From NCBI GenBank assembly GCA_012932865.1, contig SAXG01000013.1:124001-188000 (forward strand): DNA of 64,000 bases, given 5' to 3'. Below, piece by piece: positions 33,879 through 45,414 of this stretch. Under the pieces are notes generated by a model. The model saw only the letters and a list, made by a program, of their open reading frames with translations. It did no database searches and had not been told where the DNA came from. Each line of letters begins with the position of its first letter. Position 1 is the first letter of the stretch. The position numbers and the translations under genes were made by a program. This stretch comes from Amylostereum areolatum (lineage: Eukaryota; Basidiomycota; Agaricomycetes; Russulales; Stereaceae).

Positions 33879-34778
33879 CTATTCGATTCTACCATCCTCC
33901 TTCAAGACCCCAACACATGCAATCTCATCCCAGATAGAGAACCTCCATACTACATTGTCGTCCTTGATATCCGGCAAGGCCATATCATCTCGCAATGATG
34001 CCCGTAAGACGCCTTGATCGTGAAAAGTCCGAAATGAACCGAGGCAGTGGGATTTACGACACCAAGGGGTATGACCAGGGTGCATCGTATTCATGGCTGC
34101 CTGGAATTTGTATGCAACATGGTGGTATATCAACAACCCTTCGCCGCCTCCATATTCTTGAGAAATTTTGACAGCAATTCCCTTAAGGGTGAAGTTGGGG
34201 TATGACACGTAAAGGGTATCGGTGGTGATGAAGTTCATGAGGAGAGTTGAACCGCTGTGGGGAAGAAGGGTGGCAGCAGGCCCTCTGGACACTTCTGTTA
34301 GGGAAACTTGAAGTCCATCTGGGCGGCGCAAGGTGTGGACTCTCCGGACACTGCTGTTGGTGCAACCCATGGAAGTGCTCGATAAGCTTGATATGGTCTC
34401 GTATCTTCCACCAGCAGGGCCTTTGAGATAGGATAGGAGAGTGGTGGCGCAACGAGGTGGCACATATATATTCAGGTGTCCTGCCCACGGGATGCTCCAA
34501 GGCTGATGCTGGCATATAAAGAATAAAGCAGCTGGGCCGGAGATAATACCGCTGGCATGACGGAGGGCGCAACGGAAACTGGCAGGGTTTTGGAACCAAT
34601 GCCCGAGAAAGGAAGTGAGGCGGTCAACCAAGTGGGCTTGGACCAGCGTATGCAGTGTACGTGATGTGAATCGAAGGGCGAGCAGGTCAGCCAAAGGCAT
34701 AAAGGCGAATATTTTGTCATGAAGGCGGTCTGTCAGGGTAGCTTCTTCATCGAGTTCGAGAACACTGGTGAGTGACAT
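33879..34778 (-). CDS. F-box-like protein, copy 2
   Basis: 299 codons without introns, start ATG at 34776-34778. The N-terminal region LHDKIFAFMPLADLLALRFTSR fits an F-box; the remaining 240 residues are shared with copy 1 (about a third to two fifths identical by eye) and have no fold I recognise. Tandem same-strand arrangement with 226 bp between the genes indicates local duplication. F-box families with variable C-termini are expanded in Agaricomycetes. Substrate unknown. Confidence 0.65.
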   Translation of the reverse strand: MSLTSVLELDEEATLTDRLHDKIFAFMPLADLLALRFTSRTLHTLVQAHLVDRLTSFLGHWFQNPASFRCALRHASGIISGPAALFFICQHQPWSIPWAGHLNIYVPPRCATTLLSYLKGPAGGRYETISSLSSTSMGCTNSSVRRVHTLRRPDGLQVSLTEVSRGPAATLLPHSGSTLLMNFITTDTLYVSYPNFTLKGIAVKISQEYGGGEGLLIYHHVAYKFQAAMNTMHPGHTPWCRKSHCLGSFRTFHDQGVLRASLRDDMALPDIKDDNVVWRFSIWDEIACVGVLKEDGRIE

Positions 34779-35106
34779 GGCAGTTTGCTACGCGTTGCCT
34801 CCCCAGTCTCTAGACAAATTATTCTCATTCACGTGACTGTCCACTCCTTGTTTTACGGCTACTATCGATATAGCAATATTGAAGGCTTGCAGATCTGGAC
34901 ATCACTCTAAACCACTACAGAGTGATTCATCTAGAAGTCTGACTGCTGAGCATTGCTCTATAAATTTGTTGCATCGATAATTGCAGCCAATGAATTGAAA
35001 AGTGAGAAAATACTTGACTGCATACAAAATCGCTATTCTAACACCACCCGATTCCAGTTCGTAGACTACTACTAAATACATAAGAGAATATAAGTAACTA
35101 TTCAAT
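34779..35106. other. Intergenic spacer
   Basis: AT-rich, no feature seen. It separates the start of the F-box gene from the end of the dioxygenase gene, so it may hold a promoter and a 3' end. Confidence 0.4.
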
Positions 35107-38100
35107 TCAGATGTAGTCCTTCAGTCGTGTCGCTTTACAAAGACTGTTCTCCCCCATCACAGTGTTCCAACTCATTTGTTCCTTTTCTGCCTCCGTAAAC
35201 TGCATTCCAGTCCATTCATACCACCTTCTAAATGCCTCTTGAACTTGCGGTGCAGGCAACTTGATGTTTTTTGGTCCAGAAGGTAGGACACCTAACTGTC
35301 TTAAGCCAGCAATAGCACCTTTGTTGATGGTACAAATAAGGCCTCCCATTTCAGATACAGTTGGAAACTGACATATGCCTGCATGGGCATAATCGCCAGA
35401 GAGCAGTAGGGCAGCCAAATCACCGCATTCAACAAAAGCCTTCTGTTTGAAGAAGTGGTGCATAACGCCAAAGCTGGGCATATCACTTTTGGCCCAAGGC
35501 AGTTTGCTATCGGGTGGCATCCCATTCCAGAGCTGTTCACATTTTTCGAACTTGTGGCCAGTACTGGTGCCATATATACCGGTCTCACAAAAGTATGATG
35601 TCTTCTTGGGGCCAGTGTCTAAGACCTGTTGTCTGACACTGTACAGATGGCTTGGATCACGAAAGTTGCATCTATATTCTAGAAGGAATTCACTCCCAAA
35701 TGTGATAGTCCGCACAACGAGCATATTCCAGAGCCCAACTTTGCTTTTCAACCAAGCAGAGTGATTTTCGCCCAAAGAATTAAGTTGGGCTGTAATCTTC
35801 AACATGCTAGGTGCACACTGGCGGAAAGGCAGGTATTTATCAACCCAAGTCAAAGTCTCAGCAAACATGGCCCGCTCCATAGAAGACAAATCTCGGGGAG
35901 GAGGAGGGTCTGGGAATGTCTTTGGATGGCGAGCGATAGGCTTGTCAATGAAATATTGTAGGGACTTCATGGCCTTGACCCACGCAATCATTTCTGGCGT
36001 CGGTTGGAATTGATTCTGCAGGTGTGTAACAGAAAGGGAAGTTGATGACAGAGGTACTGTTGCTGAAGGCGAAGCCAGAATGCTGGGAGAAGATGAAGGA
36101 AGCCCTTGGCTAGCCTCAAATATCCTGAAGGCCAAGGCGATCTGGTTCAGCAACTGATGTGATTCGCTAGTCTTATCTATAATAGATGTATTGAATAGGC
36201 CACATAGCGATGGAAAGAGATCTTTGATGTTGAGTTTCCTTTTAACACATTTAGTAGTCCCCTTGCTACACACCCGATTGAACAGAGTCTGTATATCCGG
36301 CAACAACAGGATATTATCGCCGGCTATGTGGCGTACACCATGAACGAACCAAGCCTGCATGCGAGATAGGCCATTGTCTTGGGGAAAGCCAAACATTTGG
36401 GATAGGGCATCAACCAGGAGTTCATATATAGTAGCCTGGAATAAAATTGACAGTGTTTCCGTGTCAATGATTCGACATTGTTCATGAGATATTGACAATG
36501 TTAGAGATTGATTTGGTAGTGCAGGAACAAAGGACACTGGATTTATCTGAACTTCCTTGCGACCCTCATAGAGTCCTTCCAATATTGTTGACACAAGGTG
36601 CACAGGCCCTGGATGGGAATGAGGATCCTTGAATTCTGGATTAGAGTGGCGGGCAGCAACCAATTCTAGCCAGCTCCACAGATCGGCGCGGTTCTTCATG
36701 ATATGGATGTGTTGGTAGGCCGACAACACTTCATTTCTACTCTTCTGGGCATCCAGCTGGTCTAGCGCACTCCAAGCATCTCGCAACCGCGCCATCTCAA
36801 CCCCATCCTCTCGCCCTGCAGATGGCATAGCTGCAAGAGCGGCGTGTGCTACCCCAATAGAGGTGACAATGAGAGGACGTGTGTCTATCTTGGCTATAGC
36901 ATGTTTGAAACTCCTAGTTGCTTTCTCGATTCGGTTCTGGCTGTATTTTTTTGCATCTGATACTGAATGAGTATGTAGTATACAAAGTGGTCCAAATATA
37001 CAAACTCACTCTTTGACAGCCAGACTTCTGTTTTGCAAAGTATATCTTCCACATCAATAGGGCGAATGTTAATATTTAATGGATTGAACCAAGGATTCAG
37101 GCGATTAAGACCGCCTGAGACCCGGAAAGAACCTTGCCCATTGGCCTTGACATTAGAGATGTCCCGAACAAAATTGTGGTGTAGTGCAGGAGCTGTACTG
37201 TCATTCTGTGTTGTCCCAGGTGAGGCAGAATCCTGATCTGTAATATGTTGATCTTGTTCTACTACTTCATCTTCATCATCTTCATCGTCCTCATCATCTT
37301 TATTGGCATCGGCAGCATGATTTGAATCTGCATACGAGCTGTTGAGCTCATCCTCTTCCTCCTCTTCTTCCTCCATTGCATCTGCCATGTTTTTGTTGAC
37401 ATAAAATGTGTTACTTCCGGTATTGAGAGGTTCTATATAACGACTGTTATACTTAACCGTCCACTTTCTTATGGTAGCGTGGAGATATACCACTCTGTAA
37501 ACGACGAGACTGTCGTGGCCGTTCACTATTGTCTTCCTCATCCTCCGCATCATTGCCTACTTCAAACTCTGCCTCATCTTCTGCGAGTCCACTCCGCCGG
37601 TGCTTGCCCAATACAGTACTCGAAACCCACTTTGTGTGTGTAGTTCCTTCAGTACGCAGATCTTCTATTGGGACTGCGGCCTTGAGTGCTGCTTTGCCCT
37701 TGATACTTTGACGACTTTTAATGGCAGATGTGGCCTGCTTCCTTTCTATTCTGCTCTTCCCCTTTCGTAGCTTCCTCACTTTTCAATTTATTAGGATGTG
37801 CCCGACGTGTAAAAGATCATAAAGATACCAATTGGGAGTGGCTTTATAGCCAATGTGTTTTCTGCAATGAGGTCGGGTTCTAGAAATTGTGTCAGCAAAG
37901 GTCAGACTCCACCAGAGATACCAGACATCGTACTTTTTTTGAAGTCTTCCTGAACTGGGCGCCCACCCACTCTCCAGTTCACCCGCAGACTTTTAGTATG
38001 GATGGCATTTCGTGCTTGTGCATGCAAAACAGCCTCAGGAATGAACGCTGTAACCTTGTCCTCATATGCTTGGACATGTAATATTGTAGCCTCCCGATTG

Positions 38101-40240
38101 GCGTCTTGTTTGGGATCTAGGTAAGATAAATGAGCATTTATAAATCTGTGAAAAAGCACGCAAGGTCACGTACCATTAACGTGGGGCGCATATGTCCAAG
38201 TTCGTGCCACAAGGCGTTCTGAGCTTGGAGACGGGCGTCCAGGTTCAGGAGGCTGCTGCTTGGCCATAGAAAAAGAGGAGAGAAATTTGTCGGTGTCAAT
38301 CTGAAACTGTATATATAGTCAAGATTGATATTCATGCAGCTACAACTGAAACAGAAAAAACCGACCTGGAACTTCCAATACACCTGGGCAAGTATAAATG
38401 TACAAAGCAAAAGTAGCATGCGAGCAACAAAGTTCAAAAGTGCTTCATCTGGCATGATAATGTGGCCATCGGCAGCCCAGGTCGTTTGAACCGACCATGC
38501 GCGTGAGTTGATATCCTGAGGACTAAACGGAGTAAGTAGAAGTTTTCATATCGAAAGAGCTGAACAAACTTGTTCTTCATCTTAGGTGAGATCCCAAGCA
38601 ACCCTTGTGATTGTTTTTGAGCCTTCTGCTCCTGCTTTTCCAACTCTGGATTTTTCTTTGCCAGCCTTTTCTGTTTGGCCTTTTTGGCATCCTCGCGGAT
38701 TTGATCCTTGGAGCGAAGCGTGCCCAGAGCCGTGATGCCTTTGTTGTTCAGGATAGACGCCGGTGGGTACAGAATGGGAGCCCATCTGTATGCGCCGTCC
38801 ACTGCCTTCTGTCCTGAAGGTGCCCGTGGAGCAGATCCACCATGCCGGCGGAGGCCACTGAAGAAGATCATCTTGAAGTCGCTCAACTCGACATAGACAC
38901 CTAGCTCAAACAAGAAAAAAAATCCTATTACACTGTCTTAGTTACAAGCGGGCACAAACGTTACAACTCAACATGCCTGGAAAGTAACCTTCAGGCATCA
39001 CACCACCGGAAATCATGCATGTCAACCCGCCAACGCCATCATGAGTATCCTTGTGTCCGCCTCCAAAAACTCCGAGAGAAGAACTGAGATCACCAACGTC
39101 TATACCAACCAGAATTAGTATAGTGGACGAGTAGCATTCCCATAGCGTACACGGGGAGGCCACACCATCCAACCAAAGTCCCAATACAGCTAATCAATAG
39201 AAAACTCACCAGCATCGCCATCGTCCGCATGAGACAAATTGACTTGAGCATTGCCCCAGAAAACATTGTCGCTGGTACCGATGGAGGGCGCATTGACAAG
39301 GTCGGCTTGGAGCGCCATGTGCGCACGAATTTCTTCAGGCAGGTACCGGGTACCAGCCATACCGACGCGAACACCATACTACGCTTGGTTAGACTCGCCT
39401 ACAAAATCAACCTGAATTGGTTTACCTTTAGGATGTCCTGGCACATTCGGAGGCCACGCAGGTCTTCATTTCCAGCCGAAGGTTTGTTCGCACGGGCGGG
39501 GGAGATGATGCCCGTTGCCTGCTCATACGAGGTTCCAATGCCATAGCACCGGGTACCACTGTGAACGGGGTGAGCATGGCCAGACCGCTCGAACGCGGTA
39601 CCACCGCGTTTGACGGTACGCCTGCTATCCTCGAGCTCATAATCATCAGGGAAGGAGGGACCGCGTTTGTCTTCGGGGCCTAAGATATTGTCGCGGATGT
39701 CCTCAAGGTCGTCGACCAGTTCGAGGTCAGGCATATCGTCGTACATCATACCACCATTTGGGGTGGTTGGGGCGCATGTGCCCTCATCCGTGTCCATTGC
39801 TTCATCAGGCGGGGTCGTGTCCGGGACATTCTCAGAGCTTGTGCGCTTGAAGTAAGACCTGGAAAGGATGAGGAACGATGCCGAGGGCGTGAATAAAAGA
39901 AATACTCACTTGTCCAAGATCAAGGCCTGCAACACGTCGTCGCTACTATCGCCTCGCGCACCTTTCTTTTGAGCCCAGATGGCGTCGCCAGCAAACATCC
40001 CGAGAAACCCTACAATGTATCAGCGGACGCGTGACGCGAGTGCAGAGGGACTCACCGTGTTTCTTTTTGAGAACATCGTGGTCCGTTGTCTTGAAAGGAT
40101 TCAAATTTTCAGCGCCATCGTTGCCACAGGACTTTGCATTCTGATCGGCCCACCTGATGAAATGTGGGCGCATGGGGAAATCACCGCCTTGGTCTCCGGG
40201 TACAAACGTGGCCGGTGTCCAGATCACGGGGTATGACGTT
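35107..40240 (-). CDS. TET/JBP-like 2OG-Fe(II) dioxygenase, multi-exon
   Basis: Exons on the minus strand, joined at GT-AG introns with phase kept, give one long protein. The oxygenase core shows HKD at 39055-39047 (GVFGGGHKDTHDGVGGLT), a second His at 38844-38842 (FSGLRRHGGSAP) and Arg at 38787-38785 (AYRWAPILYPP): the Fe ligands H-x-D...H and the 2-oxoglutarate Arg of a double-stranded beta-helix enzyme. The surrounding motifs match the fungal 2OGFeDO (TET/JBP-type) family, whose relatives oxidise 5-methylcytosine. Introns checked: 39110-39215 region, 38525-38578 region, 37382-37490 and 36963-37009. The C-terminal half, with an acidic tract near 37370-37260 and 600 further residues ending at 35107, has no recognised domain; the short introns joining it near 37900 and 37780 are the least certain part, so it could be a separate gene. 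First exon and start codon not found. Confidence 0.65.
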
Positions 40241-40291
40241 TTCCGGAGCCCACTTTTGAAAGTGGGCTCTGGAAAATGTCATGCCCCGTGA
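40224..40291. repeat. 33-bp near-perfect inverted repeat
   Basis: Arms 40224-40256 and 40259-40291 pair along their full length; the three non-Watson-Crick positions (40232/40283, 40238/40277, 40245/40270) are all G-T, so the transcript could form a continuous stem with G-U pairs. It overlaps the first recognisable coding exon of the dioxygenase gene. Confidence 0.8.
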
Positions 40292-42000
40292 CGAAAGCGA
40301 CTCCCCTCCCACCTGGTTTCCGAATCCAATGAGGATCGTGGGGGATTGGAAAGTCGGGTGCTCGGCCGCGACGTGAGGCACGATGGCGCCATGCGCAGGT
40401 CTAGGATATGGCCAGTCGTCCATGCAGGATCGCGGGGGGGCAGACACAGGCGTGGGCGCGGTCGTTGCGGTGTGTGCAGGCTAAGGGCGTTGGGCACGAT
40501 TGCACGTGACCGGGCACAGGGGGCGCGTTACATGCGTGGCCGTTGTAGCGCGTGCGAGCTGAGGGTGGAGGCGTGGACGTTGGCCGTGGTGAGTGTGGGC
40601 AGACTCAAGGCCTGGGCGTTGGGCGCGATTGCGCATTGCAGGCGTGGGCGTTGGGGCGTGGGAGGGTTGAGGGTGCGGGCGTTTGGCACGGTGGAGCATA
40701 GGCGGGGACAGGCATGGGCGTGCTGAGGGCAGCAGACTCGGGCGCGTAGAATTGGGGGGGTGGCTGGGTCTAGGGCGCGCACGTTGAGGGCGAGGTGTGC
40801 GCACGTTGAAGGCGGGCGGCCGTGGTGTTAACCCTAAGCCGTCGCGGCGCGGGCGCGGGAGCGTGGAGCTGGAGGAGGAGGGCAGGCGCGAGCACGTTGG
40901 AAGCGAGGTGTGCGCGTTGAGGGCGAGGCATGCGCTCGTCGAAGGTGGCAGCCAGCGCGGGCGTGGGAGCGGGAGCGTGGAGCGGGAGGAGGAGGGCGGG
41001 CGCAAGCACGTCGGAAGGTGAGGGCAGCCGGCGGGGGCGTGAGCACGTCGGAGGCGTGCGGGTATGGGCTTTCACGGAGGAGGGTCGGGGTACGTGGTGA
41101 GGGCGAGGGCGAGTCCCCAAAGCAAGCTCGGGGAGCGCAAAGAAAAAAGAACACTGAGTGGAATCGAGACAGAGCGGTCGAGTCTCCAAAGCGAGCTCGG
41201 GGAGCGACGTGGGAGGCAGGTATATAGGTACAGTAAATAAGGTTGGAGGAGGGTGGGAGGCAGAACGAAGGAGGGAGGAGGGACGAAGGAGTGAGGGGGA
41301 CAAAAGAGGGAGGGACGAAGGAGATGGGACGAAGGAGATGGGACGAAGGAGGAAGGACAAGGCGTGGGAGGCGCAGCGGATGTTGCCGATCCGGAAGTTG
41401 CCGAGCTGTCGAGGTGAAACACGTCAATTTGAAACACGTCTTTGAGCCAGAACCCATCGAGCCGGAAGGTCTGGAACCTTACGTAAAGATCAAACACGAC
41501 CAACCGCGACAAGTCTCAACACTCACCTTGTTCCCTCCTCCACCACTTGTCTCCCTCGTCCTCGTCTGCCTCCTCACGCGTTTCAAACGCGTGCTTTCCC
41601 ATTTACATACCTCTCCCGCTCCCCGAGCTCGCTTCGGGGACCGGTTACGTACTCATCGCGCGGGACTTCGGGCCTGTTTCGTCTTTTCCCCTTGTGTCTT
41701 TGTGGATTGCTCGCGCGTGCCCACCGGTTTCTTGGCCATACGTACACTTTCCCTGCTCCCCGAGCTCGCTTTGTGGACCGGCTCCTTGCGCGCTCGTCTC
41801 CGCCCTGCACTCACGCCGTGTCATACCTTGCTCTCGACGTCTTTCGGCTTCCCACTGGCTTCGATCTCTGCCCTCCGGCCTCCCGAACGTGATTGCGATA
41901 CTACGCCATGTTCTTGTGCGTTCCTTTTGTTGTTCACTCAGATCTTATACTAACTCCGTTCCCTGCTTGCGCCTTAGCTGCCTATCCCCGTTTGTCCAAA
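40292..42000. other. GC-rich repetitive region
   Basis: 40400-41060 is a degenerate G/C-rich repeat built on GCGTGGGCGTTGG and GGGAGCGTGGAGC motifs; long frames through it are Pro/Arg/Ser-rich artefacts. A motif around GAGCTCGGGGAGCG occurs at about 41112-41137 and 41180-41206, and in reverse complement at 41627-41652 and 41755-41781. 41230-41360 is purine-rich (GGACGAAGGAG repeats). No gene is supported. Confidence 0.55.
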
Positions 42001-42001
42001 T

Positions 42002-45000
42002 ATGTCCGCCCGCCTGACCGCGCACACGAACGCGAACGCGACCACCCGCCTGACCATGCACCCGACCATGAACGCACACGCACACCTGACTGCGCACACT
42101 AGCACCCACGCCGTCCTGCCTCCGACCGCGCAGCCTGGCCTGACCGCGCTCCCCCACTCGACCGCGCACGGGGGCGAGCGCCTGACCGCACAGCCTGCCC
42201 CGGCACTGGCGAGCAACTTGTCTGAACTTGAACACCTATAGAACCAAGCGAAGGCTCGCTCCATAGGGTGCGTTCTTCTGCTGGTCCTATTGCATCCATA
42301 GCTGACATCGTTCTCCAGCCGGCCGAGGGCCGTCCACTCGTTCGAAGGTTGAATTTTCGTCGGCTTCAACACCTTGGAGCCCCCGACTGCGCCGTTCAAA
42401 GTGTTGCGAGCGGGTCCTGTCGACTATTCCGACCTGCACCAGCCCCTGTTCGCTTGGGCTGGCGAGGCAATGCGATGATACGTCAATCAGCAACCGTACC
42501 TCACGTTTCTTCCCAAAATTTTCCGACCAAGGGGCGACTTGCTTGCGTCCCTTGGATGTAACACAAGAACGTTACCTCTCGAATCGGATGGCAAGGGTCT
42601 CTGGAGGCTGGAGCTCCCCGTTCGCGACCAGTGGATTCAAATCGAATGCGGGGTGATCGCCTTGTGGCGCGTGTGCAGCCAGTTTACGTCCCGACTGTAC
42701 CCGTTAGAGTACTTGGCTTCGCGCCGTCCGTCCTCAATTGGATTTCAATGTGTTTTTCACTCTCGCAAAGAGGCCCTGCGTAAGGCCATGGGCACGCGGC
42801 AAGCTTTCATGTCCATGCTCGCCAACCTACACTTCCTGATGAAAATTTTCCCGGATGGTCCTCTAACCCCCGACCTTGCCCACCGCTATCCTATGGTTCA
42901 GGGGAAATCCTGGTGGTACAGTGTTGCCAGGCGCAACGCGCCGGAAATCAAGATTTATTTCCTGGATGCTGTCAGCGAAATCCGGTTTTCAACGGACTTG
43001 GTTGGGGTCCTCGTTGGCCCTAAATGCCACTTTTTGAAAGACCTAGAATGCTGGCATGATGCGCCGTTTTGGATCGAATGGTCGTCTGCGCCCGAGTACA
43101 AGGTCCTGAACCCACATTGGGCACCGACTCAGGATGAGGTCATGGCCACCCGCATACAAGAACAGAAGAGGAATCAGGCCAGAGAGTTGGAGAAACAGCA
43201 GCAAGAGGAAGAGGCCCGCACTCGCTCGTATAACCGGTGCACGTTCGTCGTGCCATTTGAGAGGCAAGATTAGATCTCAATGAACCCCGCGTCAACCACG
43301 ACTTTGCCCATTGCTCTCGTTGGCGATCGGCACCTTATCTCGTACACCTCCAAACAGAAGCCGGGCGAGACTATGGAGGCCTTTTTCGCTCGATGGGATG
43401 AGGTTGACCGCCGCCAGATCGCGCGTCAGGAGGCCAATCCGAGGAAGTACCGAGTTCAAATTCTTACGTGCAAGCAGCGCGACGATCACGCACGTTCTTT
43501 CAAGAGGCCGGGTGGTAACAGTCCCGCCACTGTGTTCAAATGGGAGGAGCACGACGGCGCCTGGTATCGCTTGCACATTCCTCGTGCATATGTGCCCATT
43601 GAATGGCCATCATATCCGGACAGCGCGAAGCGGTTCAACAGCCACCACAACGAATGGGATATTGCAGAGTGTTGGGCCTCCGAGTTGCAGGACGTACCTC
43701 GCATGGTAGGGAGCAATCTGGAACATTTTTGGGAAGGTGGCGACTTCGATGAGGAAGACTGCGGAATGTTCGACACCGCGTTCACTTTGATGTACCCTGT
43801 CGTGGAAACAACAACAGTATCGCTGCGGCACGCATACCTCCTACAGCCACCCTCGACCAACCTCTCTGGCCGCCGATCTTCAGGTTTGGCCACAGACGCC
43901 GTGCGCGCCTCTCCATCCTCGTCTACCCAGGCTGTATCTCCTGCTGGTCCTTTGCCTGATGTGGACACTTTGGGGCTAACCTTGTACTACAGGTATGGCC
44001 TGATGCCTTTCTCGGGGTTGCCTTCATCGGTGCGTCCGCCAAGCTTGCAGTGGGCGGACTGTCTCGGTGTCTTGCAGGAGACGGGCATGACAACACCCGA
44101 GCATGGCCGTATTGCAATCCGTGCGTTTGTCAAACGGCTGCAGACGGTTGGGAAACATCAGAGTGATCCCCGAATTCCACCCGCGATGCATGACCTGTCT
44201 CGGACGTACATTAACCGGAATGTCATTCCTGCTCTGCGGGCCCCTCTCATGTTGACGCGGTTCGACCGCGACCATCTCTCTGGTTGGTGCGTGACTGAGC
44301 CAAATGCACGCTGGAGCGTGGTTGTGGAGGACGCACCGGCCGTCCTCCTCATCCTCCGCCTAGACAAGAGCAGCATTGAAGATCTGACCGAAGCACTCCT
44401 CAACTGGCAGGTCAAGATCCACCTCCTTGAGACCGGTGCACCCTTCGACGATCCTACACCGCCACCAATGTTGCCCCTCGGGATTCGACCGGTCGCATAC
44501 CGGCCCAAATTTGTGGACTACGGGATCTACATTACAAAGCGCAACGAATTCCTGTTGTCTCCACGAGGTATAGCCGCTCTGACTCATGGAGGGTTGATTG
44601 GCCGCATAGCTCGGGAGATTATGCCTGGCACGCATGCCATGTTTGGTATCCCCTTCGACGTGCAGCTGCATAGAACTGTGCACAGGCATGCCACTGGCGA
44701 CCTGTTGGAGAACACCCTGAGCGATGCGGAAAAGGAGTTGATCTGCGGTGTGTACCACATCTATACAGGTGCGTATGTAATGACATGCAGGCTATGTTCA
44801 TACTAACTCGTTCTGTGCTCAGGCCGGGGCAACCAAACGTCACAGCTCTCCTGGTGGCCGGCCGTAGAAGCCTGGAACAGTAGTGGCTACAACGTCGGCT
44901 ACTAGTGTAGCGCTGCAGAAGAATGGTACCAGGCTCATATCGTCGAGATCGAAGGGCACATCGCGACGGGCCAGACCGCCATGCAGCCTGTCTTATTCAA

Positions 45001-45142
45001 TGCGGCCAATTGGAAGAACCGTATGCGCAAGCATGTCACGGACACGAAGCAGCTGCTTCAAGCTAACAACACCGAGTCCTTGCATGCTGTGGAGGCCGCA
45101 CGTTCAGGCCAGCTGGCGTTTGGTTCGGGTTTCATCGGGTAG
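42002..45142 (+). pseudogene. Decayed gene of a multi-copy agaric type, function unknown
   Basis: One frame runs from about 42362 to 45142 across a 54-nt GT-AG intron (44769-44822). It is broken by TGA 42476-42478, TAG 43271-43273 and TAG 44903-44905; a further TGA at 42350 and a TAG at 42239 affect the probable 5' exon (42002 on, with a candidate intron 42269-42318). Recognisable text includes DYSDLHQPLFAWAGEAMR, a Gln/Glu-rich coiled stretch (43140-43230), and QTSQLSWWPAVEAWNSSGYN then AEEWYQAHIVEIEG near the C-terminus. Agaric genomes hold many proteins of this general look. No catalytic motif seen. Each stop is one C-to-T or G-to-A step from a sense codon. Confidence 0.6.
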
Positions 45143-45414
45143 AGGGCGGCGAGTGGATTTTTTCTTGAACTAGCATTCTGTTGCGGCATTGGCATGTTTG
45201 TATGATTTGTACTAATATCTGTAGAGTACGCACATGGGGACTGACTTCTTGCTTACGCGCGCAAAACGGCCTGTTTCACATCGCATTTCGTTAGGTTTTC
45301 ACATTGCATTTTCTTGGGTTACTTAGGCTTTCTTCGGTCTCGAAACATGTATATAGACCACTTCATTTTATGAACAAATTGATATTTTTTTGTACCCAAG
45401 TGATCAGTAGGGCT
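45143..45414. other. Spacer
   Basis: AT-richer spacer after the pseudogene; nothing recognised. Satellite-like words start to appear near 45400. Confidence 0.4.

Noticed and set aside
40481..41457. Long Pro/Ser/Arg/Ala-rich minus-strand frames
   Set aside because: They come from GC-rich simple repeats; frames overlap each other and composition explains their openness.
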